Positions 31,713-44,165 of a DNA stretch of 64,000 bases are shown here, in pieces; positions within the stretch are counted from its first letter, which is position 1; the number at the start of each line of letters is the position of its first letter. Made by a program: the position numbers and the translations under genes. This DNA is from Deroplatys truncata (lineage: Eukaryota > Arthropoda > Insecta > Mantodea > Mantidae): contig CM060980.1 in assembly GCA_030765065.1 (NCBI GenBank), forward strand, positions 61,488,364-61,552,363, read 5' to 3'. The notes beneath the pieces were generated by a model. The model saw only the letters and a list, made by a program, of their open reading frames with translations, ran no database searches and was not told the DNA's origin.

Positions 31713-32980
31713 AAAAAAAAAGAAGAAGCAGAATAATATGCTTTTGCAAGAACAGTTTGTAGAAGAGTGAGTAGAAAAATGAGACCAGTACAAAAAACCA
31801 ATTTTTTTTGCTTTCTTTTCTTTGTTTTCCTTCCCTGTTTAAAACTGAGAGCATATTAAGGATTGTATAACTTCCCTGATTTGAAAGTGGTTGCATTCAT
31901 TATGGTCTCTGAAAGCAGGATCCTGAATGTCCTAACAGAATACAATTATCATTAATCTCGTTCCCGATAGGTATAGACACCGAATGTATTTTATGTTTTG
32001 TTATTTTCATAGCATAATAGAAGTGTTTGTAGCTATTTTATATCATAAACATATTAATTTATTTCAATACTATAGTAGTGTTTTGTTGGTTTTTTAACAA
32101 AAAGCAGAATCCACACATGCCAGCTCACCAGTTATTTTACATGGGCCCTCCCCATGCTTTACTGCAGTCGCTAGGATTAAAACTCTGACATCTGGCTTTG
32201 AATGGATGGCCAGTCCATTTTATCTTGCCCTAGCGATCATGGCAATTAGAATTGCTTACATTTAAATGCCTTTGAAGTGATATAAAACTGGTTTAGGAAT
32301 TAAAGGAAGAGTAGCATATGTAACAAAATAATCTGCATAATGGTCATTGGACAATGAATTAAATGATGCATCATTGTGTTTGTGCTTTAGTTCGTATTTC
32401 TGCATCTCAATTGTGTATTGGCTGGGCTCAGATTGAGTATTCTTTCAGAAAAAGTAAATTTTATTTTTTACAAACTGAGATTAAATTAACTTTAGTAATG
32501 TCTACTTTATAAATATTATAAACTCATTATAGGCATCAGTGCTCTTTTATGTTTCTTCAGCAAACTGCAGAGTGATTGAGCAAAAAAACGAAAGCAAAGT
32601 TAACAGTCACAGAATCAAGGAAAAGAGTTACTGCCATAAAGTCAGGGGATTTAATCATAATTGTGTCAATTGAAATGCTGAGTGAATATTCTGGTTGTAG
32701 CCTTCAAACAAATTGTCAGTTTTGTTTACCTTTTTCAACCACTTTTTCATTCCTGCACAAATGGTAATAAACAATAAATATTGTTAACTACCTAGTCTGG
32801 TGAACATTTGGATTTACATATGCTAAGTGCCATATTGGACATAATTATGATGCTTTTGCTGACTACCAACTTCTCACTCACTGGCTGGTATGTGAGTATC
32901 CAACTTGAAGAAGTTGTTTGTTTCACATATGGAAAAGCTGATTTGAGAAGATGGTTTGTTATGTTATTTGCATCACGCTT
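31713..32980. other. mostly unassigned; possible minus-strand SINE remnant near 32120-32240
   Basis: Around 32165-32235, the minus strand reads GCCATCCATTCAAAGCCAGATGTC-like sequence (read in parts) with a decayed B-box and could be an old tRNA-derived SINE. The rest is AT-rich without motifs. Confidence 0.3.
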
Positions 32981-32984
32981 TGGG

Positions 32985-33895
32985 TGTCAATTTTTAAGTA
33001 GGAGTTGTATTGTATTTCGACTGTTGGGGAGCCTTATTTGTAGTTGCAACCGCATGTATAGTACCCGGTTTCCGGTAGCCTTCGCCCCAAGTTTAAAAAT
33101 ATGAGCTTTGTAATTCGACTGTTTCTTTAGATATTATATTTATGTTTGCCTCGGCTGCGTCAGTATTTGTTAGAGACACGTTTCTCTTGGCAGGGTTTTG
33201 GTACGACTAAGAATGTAGGCTTACACAGATTTTAAGTTTTAATTCACTCCTTTATATTTATCCTTGACACAAATTAAATAGCACTTCACTCATGTAGAGA
33301 GCTGCGAGATTCCTTTTTTTATTAATTAATTAATTACACTTTTTAACACGTAAACTTAATTTTTCGTCTCACGCGAATACATATTAAATCTCTCAAGTAT
33401 GCACAAGCAACGCATCCAGTTATGAGCTCTGTTAGGAGGCAACTGAATTGATTTCAACTGTCTAAACTTGTAAATTTCTGTATTTCAAGTCTCTGATTGG
33501 CTAATCCTACTCCAATAGAATACCTTCATTTAACTAAAGCTTTTTCTGGTTGTTGATTTGCTATTTTTTATAAACTGTCACTAAAATCATTATTGCTTCC
33601 AAGAATCACAAATAACATTTAAACTCTCAACCTCATTATTGCCTTAAGGTTACCTCATTGTTAGCAACTTTTGACCTATTTCTCACAGCTCCTACATTAT
33701 TAAATTACGTAATATATTCACATAACATTATTACACATGGATACAATAATATAAGCATATACAATGACTGTTACATACATTTTACAAATTATTACATACA
33801 CATATTGCTTCAAGGCGGGCTGTTATTGAATTTACATATTATATGAGTATAATTTGACTGAAAAATATTTAAGTGTTAAAAATACTGCCTCAAAC
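32985..33895 (-). repeat. family B repeat, copy 3 (LTR-like)
   Basis: Complement of copies 1 and 2: CCGGTAGCCTTCGCCCCAAG, CTGATTGGCTAATCCTACTC, CTCACAGCTCCTACATTATT and CTTCAAGGCGGGCTGTTATT occur in the expected order, ending at AATACTGCCTC. Full length, so it helps define the unit as about 0.9-0.95 kb. Confidence 0.7.
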
Positions 33896-33899
33896 TATG

Positions 33900-34680
33900 C
33901 ACTAAATCACTTTTACAACTTAAGTTTTGCTGTAAATACCTAGATATAAACACTTGCAAAACACTCTTTACTATAAATATTGTGAAATTTTAGACATACC
34001 ATTAACTGTGTTTAAACGCCAAAATATACAAAACTTGGAATAACAAATCCATCAAAGTAGACGTACATTACCTGTAGATGAGAATTCACATGCAACACTC
34101 CAAAATGGAGCTACTATTATCACCCAGCTTAGCTAACCAGGTAGCAAGGGTGCGAGTATATGGAGAAAAATATTTATCTACTCTGGGACACAGTATCATT
34201 GTGGGAATAAAGAACTTCATGTTTCTTGGTGTGCTGTTTCTTAGACACTTGATTTACTCATTCATACAGATTACTTGGAATTAATTAGTTTTGGGACTGC
34301 AGGTGATTGCATTTTTTGTTGTTGTTGTTGTAACAGCAACATGTTAAAAACTATTTCTAAAATGAAAAATGTGTGGTTGAATGTCTTCTACAATATGACA
34401 TTTCTAACTCAATTTCAGTTTTGAGTGGACTTTAATAGGAAAATCCTCTATTAAGAAAATAAGCTTTCTTGACATTCATTGTTAAATGATCATTTCATGA
34501 GTGAACAGGCCAGTAACATTTTTTATTCCTCATGAAATGCTCATCAACACGTTTGCTGTTTTAACTATTATAGGGGGAAAAAAATTAAATAAACGTGAAA
34601 AAAGAATGTTTGGTAATTTAATCAAGACTTCAGGATCTTGTACAGAGATAATGCAAGTATAGACTATATTGCTAAGCAAA
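33900..34680. other. no gene recognised
   Basis: AT-rich DNA without family A, B or C similarity and without recognisable coding motifs. Confidence 0.4.
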
Positions 34681-34689
34681 CTTACAAAG

Positions 34690-35065
34690 CTGCATTAAAT
34701 AAAAGCTGTTTTATTAATTTTATGTGAAAAGAAACATGTGCATTTACTTTGCTGTTCAGTTGTAATAACTCGTATTGCAAATGTATATTTGTGTTATTTA
34801 AGTTGAGCTTCTTGGCAAGTTTATGAGCATTTTTTGTTTCATAATAAGTTCTGGATTTTTTAACCAGTTCTTGATTTGTGTCCAAAAATGGACTGCAACT
34901 GCTGATTTATGAATATTTCTATAACAGAGATGTCTGAAGTATTTCTTTTGTCTGGTACCAATATTTCCTTTATATACCTAAAACTTCTTGCAATCTTAGC
35001 ATTTTGTGAAGTTTACCTGATTTGTTCTCCGGGCATATCTTGTCTGTTATGTTGCTTTTTAAGAC
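34690..35065 (-). pseudogene. Penelope-like GIY-YIG remnant (old)
   Basis: The minus strand reads QVNFTKC, DCKK, VYKGNIGTRQKKYFRHLC, RNIHKSAVAVHFWTQ. This parallels YKINCxDCxxVYIGKTKRxLETRLKEH...DKSAVSHHFW of the intact element. The frame is broken by stops and the reverse transcriptase part is missing. Much older than the 24.7-kb pair. Confidence 0.5.
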
Positions 35066-35156
35066 ATGATTGATGTTCTAGTTGTCCCTGTGTACCAGCA
35101 CAATCTTTGAAACCCCATCACTCAACCACTACACTTTTTTGTACCTTATTGGAACA

Positions 35157-35192
35157 TGTTTAGCAAAATCTCATTTGCTTAAGCAGCTCCAT
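35157..35192 (-). ncRNA. decayed hammerhead-like motif
   Basis: On the minus strand CTGCTTAAGCAAATGAGATT runs into TTGCTAAACATGTTCC: a GCAAA/TTTGC stem followed by AAACATGTT, the same layout as the Penelope hammerhead cores but with a damaged CTGANGA. Confidence 0.3.
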
Positions 35193-35353
35193 TGCAACTG
35201 ACTTCAAATCCATATGTTTGTTGGTTGGACATCATTAATGAACTTGTGATATTCTGGTAGAAGAGAAGTGAAAATTCAAGTTCATTAAAAGTCCAGCAGA
35301 TGGAAGCAAGATCTCCAGTCATCAGATATCTGAATCTAGCATCTATTGCAACA

Positions 35354-35400
35354 GAGCTGAAGATGCAAACAAAGGTTTGCAAAACATGTCCTAGTAAGTT
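35354..35400 (+). ncRNA. decayed hammerhead-like motif in inverted orientation
   Basis: CTGAAGA (35357-35363), a six-base stem GCAAAC/GTTTGC with an AAAG loop, then AAAACATGTC. The G of GAAA is changed to A. GCAAC upstream and GTTGC downstream can pair as stem I. It faces the minus-strand motif at 35157, repeating the inverted layout seen at 24.7-28.1 kb. Confidence 0.4.
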
Positions 35401-35404
35401 GCTA

Positions 35405-36365
35405 AAACAGAATTGATTGAGTGATAGTACAACTCATCAAAACTGAAATCTCTTAGCTTCACTGTGAATTTTTCGAAAATTAAAGAATTAGAATTAGCAA
35501 TAATGTGAAGAAATTGTGGAATTGATAATAAATAAAGCATAGTGTTACAAAAAAATATGTAAACTAATAATATTATGTGTGAACAGTTACAATAAATAAA
35601 ATTATTTCTTCTACAATAACATATTTAGTATATGTTTTTGCAAAATTTTTAATGTATTAATAAAGCTTGAAAAAATGAGATATTTAACATCTGTTGTGAC
35701 TATTCAGTTGATGATTGTTCTTTATAACACATTGCAGTTTATTACATGCAATAAACAATGCTTAAGAACATAGTCAAGTGATTAAAATGTTCATTACGAT
35801 TCATTATCTAGCTATACTCATATACAAATAAACACACAAAATCATAGATATTATGTGGTTAAACAATACTATTTTATCATCTAATACACTTTATTGAGAA
35901 GAAATTTTATTAGTGTGCATTTGAATTTGGAGAGTGGAATAGCATTATGAAGTTTTATCAGAAGTTTGTTGAACAGCTTGATGCCAATATAGTCAGCCCC
36001 TCCCCATGTAGTTTTAACCCATGTTTGAATTACAAGGCCTTCTTTTACCCTTGTGTTGTGATTATGTATTGTTGAGTATTGGGGAAGTGATGTATTACAT
36101 ATTTACAGTATAGATTTTAATATAAAAATGCCACGAAGAGTTAATAATGATAAAGTTTTAAAAGCTTCTCTGCATGAGTTATGTCAGTACTTTTGCTATA
36201 TAAATGAGAATCATTTTCTATAATACAAATATTTGGTTAAAATTGTTTATGGATGTAGATTATCACCTTGGATAAGGAAGATGTTTACAGTGACGTGATT
36301 TCACATAATTATGAAAAATGGGGATGTTTTGGAGACACTACACATCACTTACTTTTAAAAATAAG
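35405..36365. other. no gene recognised
   Basis: AT-rich DNA between two Penelope relics. No motif stands out. Confidence 0.4.
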
Positions 36366-36368
36366 GGG

Positions 36369-37065
36369 CATGTTCCAGAAGCGTGTTGCTTTCATCACCA
36401 CTCCGAGTTCCAACTGCCTTGCAGATAGTATGTTGTGAGGGTGGAAAAGGTGTTCCCTGGTGGTGCATGAATGAACCTCTTCATCAAGTCATCTTTTGTC
36501 ACTATATCAAAATTGACTATCTGGTGTTTGTGCTTGAGCATAAATGTTTTCCCATGCTGTCAGTTACCAACTTTCATTGCTGTTCATAAGTGAGATAGGT
36601 TCTGGATCAGTATCATAATGGTTTTGCCAGAAATGTGATACAACTGCTGATTGTTTTCCTATTTGCACTTCATACATTTGAAATGTTCCTTTATCCTTAT
36701 TTCTAGATTCCTCTTAGTTTTTCCAGTATAAAATGTATTGCACTGCTTACAATTAATTTTGTAGATGCCTGATCTATTCTTTGGGTTATGTCCTCTTTTA
36801 TTTTTGAATTCAATAGGTTCTTTATAGAGTAGGTGTTCCTTGGTGCCAATGTGTAGTTAAATTCTTTGAAGATTTTTTAGAATTTTGGGTGGTACTTGAA
36901 CTTTTTGAATTTTTTAGTCTCTTTCTGAATGGCTAGTGTGCTGGTGTATTTCATCTTTTTTCCATCTTTTGGCTCTTGTTATCTTTTTCTCAATTGTCCT
37001 TGTGCTGAATGTGTTTGTTGCAGCAATTTTTAATATGTGCAGTTTTTCTTTTTGGAAAGAAAACT
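36369..37065 (-). pseudogene. Penelope-like element 3' remnant with GIY-YIG domain
   Basis: The minus strand reads KKFKKFKYHPKF, FNYTLAPRN, then IDQAS in one frame and, in the next, RSGIYKINCKQCNTFYTGKT followed by KRNLEIRIKEHFKCMKCK and a stop. GIY and the Arg of KRNLExRxKEH are kept; YIG is YTG. Beyond the domain, GTGATGA, AAGC/GCTT stem and GGAACATG (36369-36400) make a hammerhead-like end on the same strand. It belongs to a different Penelope lineage from the intact pair, about half identical by eye. Frameshifted and 5'-truncated. Confidence 0.65.
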
Positions 37066-37109
37066 CATGTGTTTTAGTAATTGTGCTAGCCATGTTTAGG
37101 CACTAAATT

Positions 37110-37240
37110 GGAAAGTTGAATCAGACTTTTGAGAAATTCAATGCCAGAGACTTGAAGCAAAGTATCTGTGGTTCGAGTCCAGGCCAGGGCATTGAATTGT
37201 CAATTCTCGCTGTTCTTTTTTTTTTTTTTTTTTTTTTTTG
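37110..37240 (+). mobile_element. tRNA-derived SINE fragment with T-rich tail
   Basis: It contains GGTTCGAGTCC, an exact B-box, in CTGTGGTTCGAGTCCAGGCC, followed by a 22-base T run and TTTG units. The A-box region is degenerate. Confidence 0.45.
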
Positions 37241-40200
37241 TTTGTTTGTTTGTTTCTTTATTTTCTTTAATAAACCTATGTCTTTGTAACTAAATCACTT
37301 ATCCTAGCATTATCTGTGGTATCTTTTTTGACTTTGCTAGTAAAACAAAGTTATCTGTTAAAAGTTTTAGAACGTTTTGGAGGATCATGTTTTTACATAC
37401 ATTTCTCATTCAAGCTGTCATGGTAGCATTTGATTATACTGCATTCAGAACTGCCACTTAACCCACCTACATTGTTAGCCTTTTCTTCTGTCCACATTAT
37501 GTGCCTGTATCACTTTTGATATCTTTATTATGACTGATACAAAGTATAATTATATTTGCTAGTTAAATTTTACAATTTGAATTTTCCCTGTAAATTTCTC
37601 ACTCCTCTTCAATTTCAGAATCTGCATTTTCCTTATTTACATTGACCACCATTATAGACGTTACCATGCTGGTATGGTTTTACAGTGAGTACCAGGTAAG
37701 CTTAATTGGTTGTCCTAACAATAACATATTATACAATTGTTTCAGTTTACAATATTTCAGTGTACCATTACTAGACTTGGCGCTACTGAAGTCATTTCCA
37801 ACCAGCAGTTAATGAACAGTATTATATTCTTATTATTAACATTTATCTAAAGCATTATGCAATATGCATCTATTAAGTGCATAATACTATCTCAGAACAA
37901 AAAAAATATTCAACTTATCCTTTCAAATTTTCCTTGATCCTGCCATATTGCAGTACCAGTCTTATGCCACAATATATGAACTATTTCCTCTAACACTCTT
38001 TCAATGTTTGGAGAGAGTAAATATCTTTTCTTTTCTCTCTCTGTCTAGAGTAAGCACCATTTTTACTTCTTTATCTTCGATTTTGTGTAACTCTTTAAAT
38101 ATGTGCCTTGAAATTTGTATACAATGGGACAGTTGGTAGGCTTTAATTATTAATTATTCTGTCAATTTTTACTCAGAACTACACTCATAAGTTGAGTCTT
38201 TTCCTTTAGGTCAATTTTAAATTGCTGATACAAATACTGTTTATGACATAAGTTGCAGTAAGCAAATAAAATGATGCTTGTTTATTGGCACCATGGTGAG
38301 GACTTTTCTCTGACGTTTCAAGGTTTCTTAGCAGGTAAGCTTTGTTGTATATATTTACATGTGCCAGTGTACAAGCACCAATTAGTGACCATAGAAACAT
38401 CAGCTATAGGCAATAAAGGTATTGTTTTTATGTATCAAGGCAATAAATGATTCTTAGTGGGCTTTTGGTTTCAATCATAAATTGTAATATAGGGCTAGGA
38501 AAATAGGCTTAAAATTCATTTTTAATAACTGACACTAAAAGTAGAGCTTTTCACACAAGTCACTCATACTAGAAATTGAAGATCATAACGCCGAGTGGAA
38601 TAAAAATTTTTGTAATAGGTACTTGATTGTTATAACACCCTTGTTTCTTGCAACAGAATTATATATATACTAAGTGGAGGCCTTTTATCGATTAATGTAA
38701 CAAAGGATTATTTCAATGACTCAGAAATGAATTCTTCCAGTGAATTCAACTTTCAAATCCAAACAATGTTATCAATGCTAATGTTTCTTCCTCTGCAAAA
38801 GGAATTAATATTACAAAACATCATCACAATTACATCAAAGGAATAATAATGACGATTAAATAAATAAAAGATACGTTTAATAATAAAATTGTTGTTACAC
38901 TTATGCTGTTGATTTAGTTTTGCCACTGCCTTCTATATATTATTATAGAATGTTATGATTATGTAAGTGATCATGTTGTCACCACTGGTGCTATGAAGGT
39001 CAAACAACAATGAAGGCCAAATAACAGACTAGAGCTCACCATTGCACATGTCTGAATGTATACAGCTATTTCCACACAAATTTCAGCTAGAATTTTTATA
39101 ATTTTATATTCAGAATTGTCTAAAAATAGTATTTAACAACACATGTTAAAACTGATTTGATTTTACTCTTAGGATTGGTACATTCCGCTTTCAGCCTCAT
39201 TCTGCAAGCATTCCTACTTGCAAATTAAAACTCCACTTTTAATACTTGCATCATAAACAACCAACCTATGCTGATTAGTTTTATTTAATGAAAAGTCGCT
39301 GTTGATAAATGATAACATTACTGCTAGACAACTGCACTTCCCATGAGGTACATTCGGTCTTGTTAATGGAAATCATGCCAGAATGGAGAGTAGTTCAATG
39401 GATTATTACCAAACTCAATATCTAGTTTTGTTATGCACACAGAAGAAGAAAAAGATTATTAGAAAAAAAAAATATATATATATATAAATGGAATAGCAGA
39501 GTGCAAACACAGCCCAGATGAGTTATTTCATATGTAAAGACATTACACCTTTATCTTACTTGTAGGGGAGAATCCAATTCCAGCTACTTGGTATACGTTG
39601 GTTTTCTGAAAAAAAATGTTCTGATGGAAATTGTTCCTTTCCTTTAATGTCCTGAAGCACTGAAGGTTTGTTAAGATTAATTAAGACTAATTGGGTCAAT
39701 ATTTGCTTTGGTTACAACTATATAGGGATCCTAGGCTTGATAATGCTTAAGTGTGTTTGTGAGAAATGTGCTTTCTTACTAATTTTTGGCTTTGTGCTAA
39801 ACCGTAGACTAATGTAAGAAACAAAGCAAACTAAATCATTTATCACATTATGTCCTCAGTGGGGAAATATACACTAGCTTCAAATAAGTGTTCCATACAT
39901 GATGAAATTTTTAAACCAAGGTAGTTAACGTGTCTCACTTTAACTTTTCAGTGTTGAAAGATAAAAATTGTAGTTATTTTTAGGTAAATATCTATACATG
40001 TAACAGAACTATGACAAAAAGTTTGTTAATTTTTTTTTTTGTGGATAAATACTTGTATAATTATGTGTTATGGCAAAATTCACATTTTTAAAATCCTTTT
40101 TATGTACATCAGTGTATGTTGCTGCTTGTTTCAAGAATGACTGAAATGATAACCATGGAGCTTGCCATAAGGCATACAGTTCTCACTCAGAAAACACATG

Positions 40201-40295
40201 GGTACAGAGTTACAAGGAGTCTCTATGCTCCCCCCGCCCTCCAAAAAAATGCAATATAATTCAAGTATTCATACCAGCTTTAATATTTTCTACCA
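37241..40295. other. no gene recognised
   Basis: Three kilobases of AT-rich DNA without recognisable repeats or coding motifs. Short frames at 37948-38139 and 38206-38400 look incidental. Potential splice signals exist (for example CAGGTAAG near 37694 and 38333), but no open exon lies next to them. Confidence 0.4.
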
Positions 40296-40299
40296 CAAA

Positions 40300-40845
40300 T
40301 CTATGGTAAGTGGAGGTAGTATTGTATCTAGCCAAAAATATGATATAGAGATTTTGTTGGAAGTGTTTTGAGGCTCCTGAATCAAAAAGATCTGCGCGTG
40401 TGTGTCTCTCTCTCAACACCATAACTCAAAAGTGAAATCTTGTATAAATATTGAACTTGGTATTTAAGTTCAGGATCTTTCAAAGATGTGACATGAAAAT
40501 ATTCAAGAAAAGGTCCCCACCTCAAATTACCCTTAACATGGAGCATTTTTGGTTTTCTCAAAAATTGGCTAATGAATTTGATTAACATACGATATGTATT
40601 CAAGATATTTAGATGACAAATAAAATGTATATCATGAATTTTCTGCAAATAGCCTGTGAAGTTCTCTTCTTTTAGCAATTTTGTATAAGTTTGTTTAATC
40701 AATAAATCTTGAAGAGATAAACAAAAATATACTTCACAGAAACTAGAGTTCTTTAAAACACAATTCAAATAGCTGCTTTTTATTATCAAGCATTTCTGAG
40801 AAAATTAGTATTAGTGGATTTAATTTTTCATTATTTTGACATTTT
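40300..40845 (-). repeat. family A repeat, copy A7
   Basis: Complement landmarks in order: TGGTAAGTGGAGGTAGTATT, AGAGATTTTGTTGG, CTCAACACCATAACTCAAAA, GAACTTGGTATTTAAGTTC, ACATGGAGCATTTTTGGTTT and TAGCCTGTGAAGTTCTC. It lacks the 5' head of the family. Confidence 0.75.
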
Positions 40846-40849
40846 CTCA

Positions 40850-41310
40850 ATAGAAGAATTATTGCATTCCATCCAAAAGTTTGATATGGAGATTTCACTT
40901 GAATTGCACGTTTTGAGGTGCCTTGAGTAAAAAGGGTTGTTTACTTTCTCTATTTCTTAACTGTAGTAAATATATAAATATTGCATTGCATTCCACCCAA
41001 AATTGGATTTTTACCGTATAAAATACGCATTTTGGGATCCTTGAATAAAAAGCATATTAATTAGAAACAGATTCTTGTGTCTGTCTGTGAACAGCATAAC
41101 TAAAAAATGAAAAAAAAAGGAAGAAATGAAATACCAAACTTGATATTTATATTAAGCATCTTTTCAGAAAGCGACACGAATATTTTCAAAAAATCCTCCC
41201 ACCTCAAACTACTATTTACAAAAGCTATTGTTTATCAGTTTTGATTTTCTAAAAAAATATCTCTAATGATTTTGATTAAAATGGCACATGTTTAAGATAT
41301 TTGCCTTTGA
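40850..41310 (-). repeat. family A repeat, copy A8
   Basis: Directly follows A7 in the same orientation, with a partial duplication of the terminal part (TTGCATTCCATCCAAAAGTT and, 130 bp on, TTGCATTCCACCCAAAATTG). It ends inside the family near GATTAAAATGGCACATG. Confidence 0.65.
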
Positions 41311-41772
41311 CCGTATCGTACGGTTTACCAATTATACAGAAGTAATTTAGAATGAAGAGGAATTCACAGGCTATTCCCAGAAAATTCAAGATATGTATTT
41401 ATTTTGTGTGTCATTTAAATATCTTTAATATATGGTATTTTAATCAAAATCGTTAAAACCATTTTTAAGAAAATAAAAAAAGTGTTACATGTAAAGGGCA
41501 GTTTAACTTGAGGGAGGTTTCTGGAAATCTTCGTGTCACATCTTTGGAAGGTACTAAACTTAATTACCAAGTTTGATACTTATATCTGACTTTTAGTTTT
41601 TCAGTTATGATGTTCACACACACGCACGCACACACGTACCTTTTTCTAAAAATACTTTTTACTTATTTAGGGGTCCCCAAAAACACTATTTTCGGTGAAA
41701 TCCCTGTATCGAATTTTTTGGTGAATGCAATACCTTCTCTACCTACTATGTACGCGGTAGAGAAAGTAATAA
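41311..41772 (+). repeat. family A repeat, copy A9
   Basis: Forward copy joined head to head with A8: ACGGTTTACCAATTATACAG, GAATGAAGAGGAATTCACAG, ATCAAAATCGTTAAAACC, ACCAAGTTTGATAC, and the terminal GCGGTAGAGAAAGTAA. The A8/A9 joint creates an inverted repeat. Confidence 0.75.
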
Positions 41773-41851
41773 GTTTCGTAAGAATATTATGTATGCATGT
41801 AAGAATAAAGGATAGTGTGTAAATTAAGCATATCAGATTTTTTTTTGTTTT

Positions 41852-42352
41852 ATGAGTTGTACTTTGGTGATTATTACCACTCCTTATAATATTTCCAGCT
41901 TTTTATGTGGCTGCTTTTACAGGAAAGTTTTACTTAGACTTCAGGGAACAAATGTATTGGTTCAGGGGAGCTCCATTTACGCCTCCCTGGCACCTTCCAT
42001 CCACATCCATCGCCCCAAATCCAGCTCCCTCGCCCCATCATGCATCTTACTCTCATTCCGAGAACAGTTATGGCTCAGTCTACACTACTTTACTATGCTA
42101 TACTGCCTGCTTCCAAAATATAGACATTTGTCACCTTTCATATGCAAAACAAGAGAAACGCTCCTACTTTTCACCACCAAGGGGGTAATATTGAAAGAAT
42201 GGAGCGAGAGGGGACGGAATGTTATGTGAATTCGGAGACCAATATTCGTATATGGAGTTTTAGGGGAGGTGCGGGAGATGCAGTTTGCCGTATAGACAGT
42301 CACCCTACGATATATCTTATAAATTCCAAAAACTTGGGACGCTAAGCGCACA
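41852..42352. other. GC-richer stretch with overlapping short frames
   Basis: Several overlapping frames of 60-125 codons occur on both strands because stops are rarer here. None shows a domain signature. It precedes the 97-codon frame at 42353. Confidence 0.3.
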
Positions 42353-42646
42353 TTGCGAGGCTCTCCGTTTGTGCAACATGCTTCATCAACTTTGTTAGTC
42401 TTCGGCAGCATTTTTTGCCGTTATATGTTTTTATTCCTTTGTCGTTACGTTTCTAGTTTGCTCTACTTCATCGTGGCCATGTTTTTATTCGCCTGTTTTT
42501 CCTGTGTTATATGTATTCAAAAATTTCATGTCGAGGATTCAACAGAAATGCATTTTGAAAATCCTGTAAATCCGAAATTAGCGTGTTTAGAAAGCTATGC
42601 ATCCGTTCCTGTTTATGTACCTGTGAACTGTGTAGCCCAAAAATGA
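42353..42646 (+). CDS. possible 97-residue single-pass membrane protein ORF, unknown
   Basis: I do not recognise this. The frame starts MRGSPFVQHASSTLLVF and has a long hydrophobic stretch, roughly residues 13-54 (FLFLCRYVSSLLYFIVAMFL is its core), with Cys residues at its end. A tail of about 40 residues with acidic patches (HVEDSTEMHFENPVN) follows, ending SYASVPVYVPVNCVAQK. It would be a short type II or signal-anchor protein. The ATG context is mediocre, there is no clear promoter, and no neighbour supports it. It may be an exon or chance. Confidence 0.25.
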   Translation: MRGSPFVQHASSTLLVFGSIFCRYMFLFLCRYVSSLLYFIVAMFLFACFSCVICIQKFHVEDSTEMHFENPVNPKLACLESYASVPVYVPVNCVAQK

Positions 42647-42664
42647 ATAATCATGTAACTACCA

Positions 42665-42957
42665 CCATATGCCGACAGAAGTGGCCCCGGTTTTTAAGGC
42701 ATGGACCGGTGAACGGGAGGTTTGCGGATTCAAATCTCGCTAGGACCGCACTCCCTGATTACAGTTTTTTTTCCGGATTTTCCTCAGTTCTCATAACTGG
42801 CAATTGCCGGGAAGGTACCCTAAACTTAGGCCTGTAATGTTTTCTTCCCAAATTTGTATCGCCTTAGTGCTATATGAAGTTCGTTAAACACACTCACACA
42901 CGTATTATTATTATTATTATATTATTATTATTATTATATTATTATTATTATTATTAT
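42665..42957 (+). mobile_element. tRNA-derived SINE with (ATT)n tail
   Basis: GGTTTTTAAGGCATGGACCG is an A-box remnant (compare TAGTGGTTAAGGC in related SINEs). TTTGCGGATTCAAATCTCGC holds the B-box GGATTCAAATC. The body ends in AAACACACTCACACACGTA followed by an imperfect (ATT)n run at 42904-42957. Confidence 0.7.
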
Positions 42958-44165
42958 GCAGTTATTCTAATAGTTTAAAATTCTATGTCACTTATATTTG
43001 TCAACCTTTGTGTCACTTTTTAATTCCTGCTTGATCTCTTGTACACTAAGGTTTATACTAGTGCGCAAAAAGGAGACAAACTGGATTATAATAATTACCA
43101 TCCTGTTAGTATTATTCCAACTTTAAGATATTTGAAATGATAATTACCAAATTACTTTATACCTTGAAAGCAATAATTTATTTTCAAATAAACAGTTTGG
43201 CTTTAGGAAGAGAGATAGTACTGTTGATGCTATAAAGTCCTTCGTTAAACTGTGTATTGAATATCTTGAAAGTTAAAAAGTTGTTTTGAATAGATTTTAT
43301 GATATTAACCAAAGCTTTTGATGCAGTTTCTCACAGTACACTATTTCAAAAGCTTGTATTTTGTGGTTTCAACGATGATGTTATTCAGTTTTTACAATCT
43401 AATTTTGCTAATAGATGTCAAGCAGTATTTTATAATGGTAATGTATCTCATTATGAATTAGTTAAATATGGCGTTCCTCAGGGCCATGTCCTTGGACCAT
43501 TATTTTTTTATTATATATGACGATCTTCCTCCTCTTATTAATACTGATTGTTCTATACCCAAAAATGTGTGCTAATGATCTAATTTTAACACCTTTCCAT
43601 AGCGGTGTTCCGTTATTGAATACCTATGTAAATGAAATTAATGGTATTTATTGTGAATTGCTGTAATGTAAATAATCTTAAATTAAACCGTCATGAAACT
43701 AGATTTAAAAATGAATTATAAACTGGGCAATATGGACAATGTTGTTAAAGCTTTAGGTATATATTTGGAATCTGGTCTTGGATGGCATACACATGTGAAT
43801 TACGTGGCTAGTAAAATTAGCAAATCAGTATTTATGTTCAGAATATTGAAAAACTACTTTAATCTAGAATTCTTTATTGAATGTGTATTATGCTTAGGTT
43901 TATAGTTATCTTGTATATGGTCTCATTCTGTGGGGTAATCATTCCTCCTTAGACAGGCCATTCATTTTACAGAAAAGGTGTATTAGATTAATTTATGCAG
44001 TTCGAGCACGAACTCACTGTAAACCACTCTTTGTCAAATTACGTGTTCTTGTTTTGCCATGAATGTATGTTCTTGAGTGTCTTCTATATGCCAAGATGAA
44101 TCTACTTAATTTTACTAGATGTTGTTCTGTTTATAATTACAGCACGCAGGACTAGAAGCAGTATA

